This document shows, in pieces, positions 39,284 to 48,645 of a DNA stretch of 64,000 nt. Every line of letters begins with the position of its first letter. The stretch's first letter is position 1. Source of the stretch: JAXGZG01 sp040771825 (GTDB lineage: Bacteria; Bacillota; Sulfobacillia; Fermentithermobacillales; Fermentithermobacillaceae); contig JAXGZG010000004.1 of assembly GCA_040771825.1 (NCBI GenBank), positions 310,001-374,000 of the forward strand. The letters are read 5' to 3'. A program made the position numbers and the translations under genes. Under the pieces are notes generated by a model. The model made no database searches and was not told where the DNA came from. It saw only the letters and a program-made list of their open reading frames with translations.

Positions 39284-41263
39284 CTAGCTACCGCTAGCAG
39301 CCCTCTCAATTACCCTAATCTCGGCTGCCAGCTTGTTCTCAAGGCTAACCCGAACTACGTCGTTGATTCTCAAATCCTTGGGCTTCAGATATGCATCCCC
39401 GTAAGTTATGGTCACTTTTGCGCGCAACTTCACGCTGACCTCCGGCTCGGAGCCTCGGTCTAGAAGGATCGTGGTGCCGTCCATGGTCTGCGTGATGGTC
39501 TTGATGGTTCCGCTCAGGTCGCCCCAGGTGGACTCCCTGTTGGTGATGGTGATAAAGAAACATACCCCATTCTGCACTTTGAGAGTGACAGTATCGCCAG
39601 GGAGTATGTCATCGAATTCCAGGGTACTATTGCCGAATTCCACTATGACTGAAGGCGAAACGGCCACTGTCTTTTGGGTCGTGTTGGAAGTAGCCACAGT
39701 GATGGTGGAACCTGATGTGCTAGTGGAAAGCCCCGTGACAAGCCCCGTAATGGTCTGAACACCGGCGCCCCTGGCAAGGATCGTGACCAGAGTCGCTTTC
39801 CCGTTCTCGAGCCTAACATGAACGCTGTCACCCACTTCGATATCTGCCACTGACAGCGTGCTATTCCCATATCTCACCGTGACACCTGGTGCAAGTTGGA
39901 TCACTCGGGACGTCGTATTTGATGTGGCCACCTTCATAGTCGACCCGGTGTTGGCTATGGACACTTCTTGAACTATTCCGGTAACCGTCTCAACGGTGCT
40001 CTTTCTTGCTACCACCGTGATTTCTACCGCTTTCCCAGACTGCACTTTGACCTTAACCCGGTCTTCACACTGCAGGCTTTCGAAACTGATGGTATGGACG
40101 CCTTCCCGGATCGTACAGCCGGTGGCCAACTCTATGGTCCTGTTGACAACCTGCCCGTCCACCTTGAGCGTCAGAGCAGGCGGCCAGATCATGGCGACTA
40201 TCTCGCCTGTGATCTCATCGGCAGGCTCCACAACCTGTGCTTTGATTGCGATGAGTAGAGCAACTAATTTTCCATTGGAGAGAATCTCGACTGTATCCCC
40301 TACCTTCACCTTATCCAAGGACGTGGCTTTGCCGCCAAGGGTGATCAAGGCGTCCTGGGATATGGTGAACGTGAGACTCTGCTCGGCGGCGATCCGCACC
40401 GTGATGCTAGTGGAAGATACAGCGGTTACTTTGCCCTTTACACCGAAATCCGTGTGGTCTGGGAGCTCATCCTCCAGGAATCTCTCCAAGATAGCGGCCA
40501 TTTCAGCCCTGCTTACGGACTTTTTGGGCTGGAATTTGCCATCGGGATACCCGTTGAAAAGCCCCATGGCCACGGACTCAGCCACGTACCCTACTCGCGT
40601 TCTGGACACATCTTTGGCGTCAGTGAAGGACAGCGACGTGTTCGTCTTTGCTTGAGCCTGGGCTTCATGCCCAAGCGCCCTGACCATGACCATGGCGACC
40701 CACTCGCGGCTTGCCGCCGCCCTGGGGTTCAATTCAGAGATTTTCACCCAGCCTTCGTCTACAGCCACAAGAATGTAACCCAGGGCCCATCTGGCAGAAG
40801 CAGGCACCACCGGCAGAACTAGACCTTCCAGAACGAACTGCCGGATATCGTCATAGTCGACATCGCGGCCGTGAATCTTGTCGTACTTCCCATACAGGGT
40901 GGAAAACCTCTCGGCCATCTCATTGGCCTCATCCTCCAAGTCAAAGACCCGAACCATCATGGTAAGAACCTCAGACTGAGACACAGCGGCCTGAGGCTTG
41001 AAAAGATTGCCGCCGTAGCCGTTGATGATCCCCATGCCCCTCATCTTGGCTACACATTCAATTGCCCACTCGGCGTCCCTATAGTCTGCAAAACGAAGGT
41101 CAGAAAACTTCTCGATGCTCTTCACGAGCTTCTTCAAAAACTTGTCGATATCCTTAACCTTGCCCCAACCCTTGGCTTTGGCTTGAGCCGAAGCCGGAAC
41201 GGCCAGGACCATTGAGACTGCCAAAATGAGCGCCAATAGCGGTACAAAAGCCTTACGTCTCAT
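39284..41263 (-). CDS. SLH surface protein with repeated beta domains
   Basis: The 659-residue product begins with a signal peptide (FVPLLALILAVSMVLAVPASA). Residues about 50-270 carry three SLH modules (FADYRDAEWAIECV, YLVAVDEGWVKISELNPR, VGYVAESVAMGLFNGYPDGK). The rest is five units of about 75 residues, each starting with a V/I-TG-x-V strand (GKVTAVSSTSIT, GIVQEVSIANTG, GLVTGLSTSTSG) and ending with a G-D-x-V-x-V-x-L-E-N-G-K motif. These resemble the DUF5666/OB-like beta repeats of thermophile surface proteins. ATG 41263 is chosen for GGGGAGGG upstream, which places a typical signal sequence at the start. Confidence 0.88.
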   Translation of the reverse strand: MRRKAFVPLLALILAVSMVLAVPASAQAKAKGWGKVKDIDKFLKKLVKSIEKFSDLRFADYRDAEWAIECVAKMRGMGIINGYGGNLFKPQAAVSQSEVLTMMVRVFDLEDEANEMAERFSTLYGKYDKIHGRDVDYDDIRQFVLEGLVLPVVPASARWALGYILVAVDEGWVKISELNPRAAASREWVAMVMVRALGHEAQAQAKTNTSLSFTDAKDVSRTRVGYVAESVAMGLFNGYPDGKFQPKKSVSRAEMAAILERFLEDELPDHTDFGVKGKVTAVSSTSITVRIAAEQSLTFTISQDALITLGGKATSLDKVKVGDTVEILSNGKLVALLIAIKAQVVEPADEITGEIVAMIWPPALTLKVDGQVVNRTIELATGCTIREGVHTISFESLQCEDRVKVKVQSGKAVEITVVARKSTVETVTGIVQEVSIANTGSTMKVATSNTTSRVIQLAPGVTVRYGNSTLSVADIEVGDSVHVRLENGKATLVTILARGAGVQTITGLVTGLSTSTSGSTITVATSNTTQKTVAVSPSVIVEFGNSTLEFDDILPGDTVTLKVQNGVCFFITITNRESTWGDLSGTIKTITQTMDGTTILLDRGSEPEVSVKLRAKVTITYGDAYLKPKDLRINDVVRVSLENKLAAEIRVIERAASGS

Positions 41264-41406
41264 CGCTCGCCCTCCCCTAATGAGTGTTGGCAACCAGATA
41301 GCCTCCTCGAGATTTCCGACACGGTGAAGCCGCTAGCGTTGCCGGTTGTCATTGCTTACGTTGATATATATCGCAAGAAAGCGCGGTCTTATGGGTCAAA
41401 CAGGAT

Positions 41407-41436
41407 GCGAGGGGCCCCAACCGCGGGGCCCCTCGC
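41407..41436 (-). terminator. Strong GC-rich hairpin after the DUF378 gene
   Basis: A perfect 12-bp stem (41407-41418 with 41425-41436) and a 6-nt loop. The T-run is weak on either strand (TGTTT on the minus strand). It lies 30 bp beyond the DUF378 stop and upstream of the SLH gene. Confidence 0.6.
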
Positions 41437-41465
41437 CCGGGTTTCAACTGGCTATCCCCGTATGG

Positions 41466-41678
41466 CTAGTCCTTCCGGGCTTCCACCGGTTCCCCGAAAG
41501 CAAGCCGGATCAGTTCGTAGAGCGCAGCCAACCCGACCAGCGAGTACACCAACCTCGATATCATGGTGCCCTCGCCAAAAATGGAAGAGACTAGGTTGTA
41601 CCTTGCGATCCCGATAAGCCCCCAGTTTAGGCCGCCGATAACCACAAGAATCCGAGAGACCCAATCAATGCCCGACAT
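41466..41678 (-). CDS. DUF378 small membrane protein
   Basis: A 70-residue protein with two membrane helices (ILVVIGGLNWGLIGI and LVYSLVGLAALYELI) and the DUF378 signature G-G-L-N-W-G-L-x-G. The family is common in Bacillota and its function is unknown. ATG 41678 is preferred over GTG 41696, because homologues start close to the first helix and GGGAAGG lies upstream. Confidence 0.85.
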   Translation of the reverse strand: MSGIDWVSRILVVIGGLNWGLIGIARYNLVSSIFGEGTMISRLVYSLVGLAALYELIRLAFGEPVEARKD

Positions 41679-41814
41679 TCTCAAGAGCCTTCCCACCTTC
41701 GAGTAGAGTCTACTAGAAATACAGGGATAGTTTGGGTTGGAGTGTCAAAGACCATGCAGACAGCTGCTTCGAATCTTTGGATTCTACTCAATGAATGTGG
41801 TTCTTAAGGGTTCT

Positions 41815-42543
41815 TCAGGGTTTTTGGAGGTCCTTGGGGCTCGCCAGATACGCGGATTCCACCAAAGAACTCTTAAGGACCTCTGAGCCCGTGCCCTGAA
41901 GCACAACTCGTCCCGCGTTCATCACGTACGCCATGTCGGCCGTTTCCAAGGCTTTGTAGGCGTTTTGCTCAGCCAGCAAGATAGTTGTCCCCTGACCCCT
42001 TATCCTCGTTATTGCCCGGAAAACCTCCGACGTTAGCGCCGGGGCCAACCCGAGAGAAGGCTCGTCGAAAAGCAAAAGGGCAGGCCGGGCCATCATCGCC
42101 CTACCGATAGCTAGCATCTGCTGTTCGCCCCCGCTAAGAGTCCCGGCGTATTGCCCTAAACGGCTCTTGAGAACAGGGAATAGTCCAAACACCGAGTCGA
42201 GATCGCTCTTGACTGCAGCGTCCCACTTTCTGAGATAGGACCCTACGAACAGATTCTCCATGACCGTGAGATTAGCGAAGAGGCGCCTGCGCTCAGGCAC
42301 AAGAGAGATCCCCAAAGAAGCAACCCAGTCCGGGGATCCGCGCAGAACCTTGCCCCTAAAGAACATTTCGCCTTCCCTAGGCTTGTTAACCCCCATGATC
42401 GTCCACATGAGAGTCGACTTCCCAGCGCCGTTAGGTCCGATGATGGACACAATCTCGCCTGGTTTCACTCTAAGGGACACTCTATCCAGCGCCAAAACGC
42501 GCCCGTAGAACACCGAGACGCTATCGACGGTGAGCAAGAGCAT
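41815..42543 (-). CDS. livF: Branched-chain amino acid ABC transporter ATP-binding protein LivF
   Basis: The 242-residue ABC ATPase has Walker A GPNGAGKST (36-44), the signature LSGGEQQMLAIGRAM, Walker B LLLFDEPSLGL and the LivF-typical ending. LivF is slightly shorter than LivG and lacks the C-terminal extension seen there. It is the last gene of the transporter operon and overlaps livG by 23 bp. In the cytoplasm it would power uptake through LivH-LivM together with LivG. Confidence 0.93.
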   Translation of the reverse strand: MLLLTVDSVSVFYGRVLALDRVSLRVKPGEIVSIIGPNGAGKSTLMWTIMGVNKPREGEMFFRGKVLRGSPDWVASLGISLVPERRRLFANLTVMENLFVGSYLRKWDAAVKSDLDSVFGLFPVLKSRLGQYAGTLSGGEQQMLAIGRAMMARPALLLFDEPSLGLAPALTSEVFRAITRIRGQGTTILLAEQNAYKALETADMAYVMNAGRVVLQGTGSEVLKSSLVESAYLASPKDLQKP

Positions 42544-43303
42544 ACTCCTCCCCCAAGTAAGCCTCTATGACGCGAGAGTCCGATTGGACTTCCTCAGGCG
42601 ACCCTTCCATGAGCTTCTCTCCGAAGTTCATGACCACGATGCGGTGACACAGGCTCATGACTACGTCCATATGGTGCTCGATGAGGATGATGGTGAGATG
42701 ATGTGTCTCTTTCAGATATCTCAAGAGCTCAACCAGTTCCCTGGATTCCTCGGGATTCATGCCGGCGGCGGGCTCGTCTAGGAGAAGGAGCGATGGCTCC
42801 AAAGCTAAAGCCCGGGCCAACTCGAGCTTTCGCTGCAAGCCGTAAGGAAGGGCCGACGCCTTCTCCTTGGCCCGAGCTGCCAAACCTACTTCAGCCAGGT
42901 ATGACATGGACGCCCCGGCAATAAGGTTTTCATCCCGGCGAACCTTCTTGGTTTTCACAAGCGCCTGAGCGAATCCGTACTGGGCGCGGCGGTACAGTAC
43001 GGTCCTGACGTTGTCCAACACGCTCAAGCTAGAGAATAGGCGGATATTCTGGAATGTCCGGGAAATACCCGAGCTGACTATGGCCGGCGGAGATAGAGCC
43101 GTTATGTCTTTGCCCTTGAATTTGATGGTCCCGGCACTTGGCCGGTAGAAACCCGTCACCAGGTTGAACACTGTGGTCTTCCCTGCGCCGTTTGGTCCTA
43201 TGAGACCGAGAATTTCGCCTTGCCGGACGGCCAAGGACAGATCCCTCACTGCTATGACGCCGCCAAAGGCTTTGCCCAGAGCCGAGCATTCAGCCAGAAC
43301 CAC
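42521..43303 (-). CDS. livG: Branched-chain amino acid ABC transporter ATP-binding protein LivG
   Basis: The 260-residue ABC ATPase has GPNGAGKTT in Walker A and LPYGLQRKLELARALALEP at the signature (LPYG-x-Q-R-x-L-E is the LivG variant of LSGGQ). Walker B is LLLLDEPAAGMNP, and the C-terminal extension contains the YLGEEYALAH tail typical of LivG. The GTG start overlaps the end of livM by 14 bp. Confidence 0.93.
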   Translation of the reverse strand: MVLAECSALGKAFGGVIAVRDLSLAVRQGEILGLIGPNGAGKTTVFNLVTGFYRPSAGTIKFKGKDITALSPPAIVSSGISRTFQNIRLFSSLSVLDNVRTVLYRRAQYGFAQALVKTKKVRRDENLIAGASMSYLAEVGLAARAKEKASALPYGLQRKLELARALALEPSLLLLDEPAAGMNPEESRELVELLRYLKETHHLTIILIEHHMDVVMSLCHRIVVMNFGEKLMEGSPEEVQSDSRVIEAYLGEEYALAHRR

Positions 43304-44177
43304 GCGCCCCGCCTCCCCTCGCCCGGGAAACCGCCCGGGAGATTAGCCGCGAGATACTTTCCCAGTTGAGGTCCCGGTATCCCATGAGGCCCTGGGGGCG
43401 AACCACCATGATGACCACCAAGAGCAGGCCGTAAATGACGAGCCTCCATATCTTGGCGGCTCTTAGGATCTCAGGCACCACTGTGAACATGAAAGCAGCC
43501 AAAGCGGGCCCAGTGAGGCTTCCGGTCCCTCCGCAGACAACAGCCGCGGTGATCTGGGTCGATTGGACCATCGTAAACATGACAGGCTGAATGAAGGCAA
43601 GATAGTGGGCGTATAGCCCTCCTGCCAGTCCTGCGCAGCCTGCTGAGAACACGAGGGATATCATCCGCGTCTTGAGAAGGTAAATCCCGCTCATTTCCGC
43701 CGCCACGGCATCTTCTCGCACTGCCACGGCGTTTCGCCCGTATACTGACGTGAGAAAGTTCCTTGTCACTACCAGCACCAAGACTGTCACGGCCATTGCC
43801 ACGGGAAGCGTAGTGTACTGAGGGATACCGGGAAGCCCGCGAGCGCCCTGGGTGATCCTGAGATTCTCCAGGATCACTCGGGTAGCCTCCCCCATGCCCA
43901 GAGTAGCAATGGCGAAGTAGTCACCTCTGAGCCTCGTCCTTAGAGTAGGGTATCCCACCGCCGCCGCCACCACCGAAGACGCCAACACGCTCGCCAAAAG
44001 CGCCAAGGGGTACGGTACTTTATGGAAACACGTTAGTATGGCCGCCGTGTAGGCGCCTATGGCCATGAATGCGGCATGTCCCAGAGAGAAAAGCCCTGTG
44101 AACCCGGTGAACACAGCGAGTCCCGCGGCCAATATGATGTTGATCATGGCGACGGTCAGCACGCCCTGGATGTACAT
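43290..44177 (-). CDS. livM: Branched-chain amino acid ABC transporter permease LivM
   Basis: The 295-residue permease has eight to nine hydrophobic helices. The LivM hallmarks are FTGLFSLGHAAFMAIGAYTAA near the N-terminus and GGTGSLTGPALAAFM (the EAA-like loop). LivM contacts LivG/LivF from the membrane. It starts 24 bp after livH and overlaps livG. Confidence 0.92.
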   Translation of the reverse strand: MYIQGVLTVAMINIILAAGLAVFTGFTGLFSLGHAAFMAIGAYTAAILTCFHKVPYPLALLASVLASSVVAAAVGYPTLRTRLRGDYFAIATLGMGEATRVILENLRITQGARGLPGIPQYTTLPVAMAVTVLVLVVTRNFLTSVYGRNAVAVREDAVAAEMSGIYLLKTRMISLVFSAGCAGLAGGLYAHYLAFIQPVMFTMVQSTQITAAVVCGGTGSLTGPALAAFMFTVVPEILRAAKIWRLVIYGLLLVVIMVVRPQGLMGYRDLNWESISRLISRAVSRARGGGARGSG

Positions 44178-44201
44178 GGGGCCACTCCCCTCTAAGCCCG
44201 C

Positions 44202-45074
44202 CTATATCTTCTCTTCGACGTATTTCCCCATAAGGCCATTAGGCAGGACCAGAAGCACCAAGACAAGCATAGAAAAGCTAAACACATCCCTGATGATGGA
44301 TGAAACGTACACCGACACGAAAGTCTCAAGGAGTCCCAACGCGATGCCGCCCACCACCGCCCCGGGAAGGCTTCCCAGCCCGCCAATGACAGCCGCCACA
44401 TAGGCTTTGTTGGTAATCCACCCCATTGTGGGGTACGCCATGTACTTCATTCCCAGAAACACCCCGGATAGCCCCGCAAGGCCCCCTGCGATCAAGAACA
44501 CGAGCCCTACCACCTGGTCTGGGCTGATCCCGAAAATTGACGCAACCGTCATATCGTAGGAGCACGCCCTTATGGCCATGCCTCTTTTCGTCCGGTGCAA
44601 ATACAAGTGCAGCCCCCAAATGGCAACGGCCGAAAACCCCAGGGCAAATAGGTCCAAAATCCCTATAGACGCCCCTTTGATTCTGACGATGCCCCGTCCG
44701 AGGATATCCGGGTAGGAGTAGAAGTGAGCCCCCAAAGTGGCGTAGACCAGGTTTTCCATGAGAATGGAGACACCCATGGCGCTTATCATGAAATACAGCG
44801 GCCTAGCGTTTCTCACCCTTAGAGGACGGTACGCGAGACGTTCGTTGAGGACTCCCAGAATGGCGGCTACGGCCATAGACCCAAGAATCGCCAAGGCAAA
44901 GGGCCACTTAACCCGTGTGAGGATGAAATACCCGGCATAGGCTCCCAGCATGATAACAGTGCCGTGGGCGAAGTTGGAGAAGTTCAAAATGGAGAACACC
45001 AGCGAGTAGCCCACTGCCATGAGAGCGTATATTCCGCCGATGGCGAGCCCGGTTACGACCGTCTGCAGGAACAT
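44202..45074 (-). CDS. livH: Branched-chain amino acid ABC transporter permease LivH
   Basis: The 290-residue permease carries the LivH signatures GLAIGGIYALMAVGYSLVF and NFSNFAHGTVIMLGAYAGY at the start, and VIGGLGSLPGAVVGGIALG (EAA loop) near the C-terminus. Eight hydrophobic helices. It is 14 bp from the binding-protein gene and shares its transcript. Confidence 0.92.
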   Translation of the reverse strand: MFLQTVVTGLAIGGIYALMAVGYSLVFSILNFSNFAHGTVIMLGAYAGYFILTRVKWPFALAILGSMAVAAILGVLNERLAYRPLRVRNARPLYFMISAMGVSILMENLVYATLGAHFYSYPDILGRGIVRIKGASIGILDLFALGFSAVAIWGLHLYLHRTKRGMAIRACSYDMTVASIFGISPDQVVGLVFLIAGGLAGLSGVFLGMKYMAYPTMGWITNKAYVAAVIGGLGSLPGAVVGGIALGLLETFVSVYVSSIIRDVFSFSMLVLVLLVLPNGLMGKYVEEKI

Positions 45075-45088
45075 GGTAGCCCTCCGCC

Positions 45089-46252
45089 CTAGTTGGTTAC
45101 GTATTTCTCGACATAGATAAACTCACCGTCTTTGATCTGCTGGATGATAGCCGGTTTGTTCAGAGGGTTATGGGTCTTGGGGTCGAAGGTCATCTTGCCT
45201 GTCAAAGCCTGAAGGTCCTTGATCTCCTCCACCGCCTTGGCTATCTTGTCGCCCTCGGTGGAGTCGGCTTTCTTAATGGCCTCCACCAGCACGATTAGAG
45301 CGTCAATTGCCATGACTGGGTTGGGCAGAACTGGATCGCTCTGATACTTAGCCTTGTACTCCTTGATGAATTCCTGAATGTCCGGGTCTTCCAAGGAAGC
45401 GAGGTTGACGAAGTACCCGCCTTCCACGGCTTCACCGCCAAGGCTCACGATGTCGGGGCTTCCCCAGTTGTCTCCTCCCAAAAACGTGCCTTTGTAGTCG
45501 AGGTCCCTTGCCTGTTTCATGGCCAAGGCAGCTTCTTTCTGAGCCGTGGGGATGAAAATCACGTCGGGGTTTCCTTGCTTCAATTTCCCGAGCATAGCCC
45601 GGTAATCCAATTCGCCTGAGCGAAACGCCTCTTTGCCCGCAATAGTTCCGCCAATCTTCTCAAAGGCATCGATGAAGTACTGAGCCAACCACGACGAGTA
45701 ATCTGAACCGACGTCATAGAGAACCGCCGCCGTCTCTGCCTTGAGTTTGGTGGAAGCGAACTGAGCCGCCACCGTGCCCTGAAATGGGTCGATGAAGCAG
45801 GTCCGGAAGGTATGGGGCCGCACGGCGCCATCCTTCACGGTGACTTCAGGGTTCGTGGCGGTGGTAGCCACAAGGGGAATCTTGGCAGGTTCGGTAACCG
45901 CTGTCATAGCTATGGTTACTCCGCTCTGGGCGGCGCCGATGATTGCCACCACTTTGTCCTGCTCGATCATCCTCTTGGCTACGTTGACTGCCTCAGCAGA
46001 ATCGGCTCTAGTGTCATGTGTCACCAGTTCTATCTGTTTGCCATTGACACCTCCGGCCTTGTTGACTTTCTCCAGCCACATCTTCAGGGCATTGCTCTCG
46101 GATTGCCCCCATATTGAGGCATCGCCCGTTAGAGCCACCGCATGGCCGATTTTGATGGGTTTGACAGCCTCGGTTTCCTTACTTCCCCCGCACCCTGATG
46201 CCATTACTGCAAACAGGCACAGAATCACCATCAACGCCACTGGACGTTTCAT
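45089..46252 (-). CDS. livK: Branched-chain amino acid-type substrate-binding lipoprotein (LivK-like)
   Basis: The 387-residue product starts with a lipoprotein signal (MKRPVALMVI..., lipobox VMASGC21), followed by the peripla-BP_6 fold: IKIGHAVALTGDASIWGQSE, DTRADSAEAVNVAKRMI, VVAIIGAAQSGVTIAM. It is first in the operon with its partner permeases and ATPases downstream. The actual ligand may be a branched-chain amino acid, another amino acid or an amide, and the sequence does not decide it. Confidence 0.92.
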   Translation of the reverse strand: MKRPVALMVILCLFAVMASGCGGSKETEAVKPIKIGHAVALTGDASIWGQSESNALKMWLEKVNKAGGVNGKQIELVTHDTRADSAEAVNVAKRMIEQDKVVAIIGAAQSGVTIAMTAVTEPAKIPLVATTATNPEVTVKDGAVRPHTFRTCFIDPFQGTVAAQFASTKLKAETAAVLYDVGSDYSSWLAQYFIDAFEKIGGTIAGKEAFRSGELDYRAMLGKLKQGNPDVIFIPTAQKEAALAMKQARDLDYKGTFLGGDNWGSPDIVSLGGEAVEGGYFVNLASLEDPDIQEFIKEYKAKYQSDPVLPNPVMAIDALIVLVEAIKKADSTEGDKIAKAVEEIKDLQALTGKMTFDPKTHNPLNKPAIIQQIKDGEFIYVEKYVTN

Positions 46253-46378
46253 GATAGCCCCCCCTGTCTTTCGCGCTCGTCCATCCTTTGTGTTTCATAT
46301 GCGCTGCGGCGGACATATAGCACAGGAGGACAGTTGTGGGAAGGGGCGGTGACCAGACCAAAGTGCCCCCGATGCTCT

Positions 46379-46912
46379 CTACTTCCCCTGGATCATTCCC
46401 AGAAGACCGGCGCTTTCCCACCACCCTAGCATCGGGTCGCACACGATTTCCAACAGACAGCCTACCAAGGCAGATGTGTCCATATAAGCCCAGCCATACC
46501 TGGGATCGTCTCTGTAGTTAACCTGCAGCGCTTCGATTCCAAGGGCTTTCCACTTGGCAAGTTCCGCATCCAAAGGCGTTGGAGCATTGAACCCGATGTG
46601 GTGGATTCCCTCACCGTGCCGCTCCAGAAACTCCCTGTAAACAGAATCCCCTTGGACCGTTTCCACTAATTCCAGGGTTATGGCCCCGGCTTTGGCGTAT
46701 CCAAAGTTCAAAGTGTACGAAGTAGGTTTGCCATGCACCTTAGCCCTGCTAGAAGGCGTGTGTACTTGCCGCACTGTCCAAGGGCCTATTCCGAAAAGCC
46801 GGGAGTACAGTTTCGCTGTCTTCTCCACATCGTCAACAGCCACGCAAACGTGGGTTATTGCTTGGAGAATTATCTGATCGTCAGGGATGGCTTTTGCCTC
46901 GCCGTCTTTCAT
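46379..46912 (-). CDS. VOC-superfamily protein (methylmalonyl-CoA epimerase/glyoxalase-like)
   Basis: The 177-residue product has two beta-alpha-beta-beta-beta modules of the vicinal-oxygen-chelate fold: ITHVCVAVDDVEKTAKLYSR (metal His21), ITLELVETVQGDSVY, HHIGFNAPTPLDAELAKWKA and CLLEIV with the Glu ligand. The order His-Glu-His-Glu matches methylmalonyl-CoA epimerases, but the loops differ, so substrate is open. ATG 46912 is selected by AGGAGG 8 bp upstream; longer reading in the same frame is unsupported. It lies upstream of the transporter operon and is separated from it by 126 bp. Confidence 0.8.
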   Translation of the reverse strand: MKDGEAKAIPDDQIILQAITHVCVAVDDVEKTAKLYSRLFGIGPWTVRQVHTPSSRAKVHGKPTSYTLNFGYAKAGAITLELVETVQGDSVYREFLERHGEGIHHIGFNAPTPLDAELAKWKALGIEALQVNYRDDPRYGWAYMDTSALVGCLLEIVCDPMLGWWESAGLLGMIQGK

Positions 46913-47073
46913 GGGTGGATTCCTCCTATCTGTTCCATGAGACACCATGCTCCTCCTCCATAGGTTCGAGGGCAGGAATTCATAAACCTTTGGGCAGATT
47001 AGGGCCCCCGGCTGGCTACCATAGGATTCAACCACGCCTTTCCGGGAAATACTAGTTCCTGGAGGGATCACAT

Positions 47074-47304
47074 ATGGATGTAAAGGAACTCATAAACCTT
47101 GGCGGAGAATTGCGAGGCATCGGACACCGCCGCCACCAGTTGGCAGAGCGCGTCAGCAGAGGCGCCAACGAAGGTGACTCCTCGGAGTCCAGAGAGCTCT
47201 ACGAGGAACTGGAAAGCGTCACCTCCCAGGCTATCAGCCTTATGGAGAAGCAAAGGGACATCCTGAGGCAAGAGATGAACCGCCTGGGCAACCAGCCAAG
47301 GTAA
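47074..47304 (+). CDS. Small helical protein (76 aa), unknown
   Basis: Not recognised. The product is a single charged helical hairpin: LRGIGHRRHQLAERVSRGAN, then ESRELYEELESVTSQAISLM and EKQRDILRQEMNRLG, likely a coiled coil. GGAGGG precedes the ATG. It is on the opposite strand from both neighbours. The leader shares the string AATACTAGT with that of the gene at 50502. Confidence 0.6.
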   Translation: MDVKELINLGGELRGIGHRRHQLAERVSRGANEGDSSESRELYEELESVTSQAISLMEKQRDILRQEMNRLGNQPR

Positions 47305-47354
47305 CAGCTCAGAGAGTCGAGCCCTATGCCCTGGCGTAAGGGTGCGGTATGTGG

Positions 47355-48617
47355 CTATGGTGCTGATGATGTGCCTCTCGCAAGCCGGATTCGCTCCATA
47401 GTCGTGGGGTGAGTCCAGCCAAACCAGCGAAGGAACGATGGTGGCTCCACGTCGGACAAGTTTGCCTTTGCCAGGTTAACTTGGGTCGAGATGAAGGTTC
47501 CCGGATCGCCGGTTAGTTCAAGGGAGTACCGGTCCGCTGAAACCTCGAATCTGCGGGATATGGCGTTGGTGACCGGAGACGCAGCGTACCCCGTCAAAGT
47601 CGATACTAGGAGAAGAATCATGAGAGCGCGCTCAAGACCTATGTAGGTTGCGCACGTCTCGGACAGTCCCGGCATGCTCCACCTAAACGCCAGAAGGACC
47701 ATAAGTGTCCCGACCATGGACGCCCATAGACCCTTTGACACGTGGCCATATCTCCAGTGACCCATCTCATGAGCCAGAACAAGGTTGACCTGGTCTCGGG
47801 TATGGGTCATAAGAAGCGTATCGTAGAGCACCACTTGCCGAGACCTCCCCAATCCTGCGAAGTAGGCGTTGACGCGGGATGTCTTGGCTGAAGCTTCCAT
47901 GACCAGTACCTTGTCAATATTCAACCCCGCTTTTTCCGATAGCTGCTTGACGTCTGCCAAAAGGGCCTGGTCTTCCAGGGGGTGGAACCGGTCAAACCAG
48001 GGAGCCACCACCCAGGGATAGATGAAAGTCACAAAGGCGCTTGCCATAACGAACCCTAAGGTCAAGAGCCAAGGCCAGTTACGGGGAAACTTCACCAAAG
48101 CCCAGGCTACGAAACCGCCCGCCACCCCATACATTAGGGCGCTCATGACCAATCCCTTGGTGTAATCAACCAGCCATACCCCGAAGGCCGCGTTTGATAG
48201 GCCGTACTGCCGCTCTAGAAGATACCCAGCATACAAAGACCCGGGAAAAGACACAAAGGCCAATAGACACGCCACCGCGGCGCCGCTTATGAGGCCTAAC
48301 AGGAAGGCCCCTTTGGGCGTAACTAGACGGCTAGCCCCATACCATCTGGCCACTAGTCCGCTGCGAGATATCCAGTACAGGACCAGGAAGACCGCCAAGG
48401 CGTTGAGTCCTGCCGCCAGCCTCCCGCGGAAAGCCCTGCCATCGGCCTTCTCTAGATAGTCTTGGCCGAAGTACGAGACCGCTTCTTGGCTATGTGTCCG
48501 GGGCAGCGACGAGGACACCAACCATAGGGCGACGAAAGCCAGGGACAGAGTCCACAGAGCCCTCAAAAGATACCGCCTCTCCCCACAAGGGTTTCTGGAG
48601 TTCATGCGTCTTGCCAT
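47355..48617 (-). CDS. M48-family CAAX-type zinc membrane endopeptidase (Ste24-like)
   Basis: The 420-residue product has several membrane helices before a zinc site LAHEMGHWRYGHVSKG (HExxH with a third ligand Glu further on in RRFEVSADRYSLEL). This is the eukaryote-like Ste24 subfamily in bacteria (longer than HtpX), used in membrane protein quality control. The ATG is preceded by GGGGGA. It is 28 bp downstream of the DUF1893 gene and likely cotranscribed with it. Confidence 0.9.
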   Translation of the reverse strand: MARRMNSRNPCGERRYLLRALWTLSLAFVALWLVSSSLPRTHSQEAVSYFGQDYLEKADGRAFRGRLAAGLNALAVFLVLYWISRSGLVARWYGASRLVTPKGAFLLGLISGAAVACLLAFVSFPGSLYAGYLLERQYGLSNAAFGVWLVDYTKGLVMSALMYGVAGGFVAWALVKFPRNWPWLLTLGFVMASAFVTFIYPWVVAPWFDRFHPLEDQALLADVKQLSEKAGLNIDKVLVMEASAKTSRVNAYFAGLGRSRQVVLYDTLLMTHTRDQVNLVLAHEMGHWRYGHVSKGLWASMVGTLMVLLAFRWSMPGLSETCATYIGLERALMILLLVSTLTGYAASPVTNAISRRFEVSADRYSLELTGDPGTFISTQVNLAKANLSDVEPPSFLRWFGWTHPTTMERIRLARGTSSAP

Positions 48618-48645
48618 TGCTATCCCCCACAGGCGTTCCTGTCCG

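Noticed and set aside
39996..40655. 219-residue plus-strand frame
   Set aside because: Antisense shadow of the SLH/beta-repeat protein.
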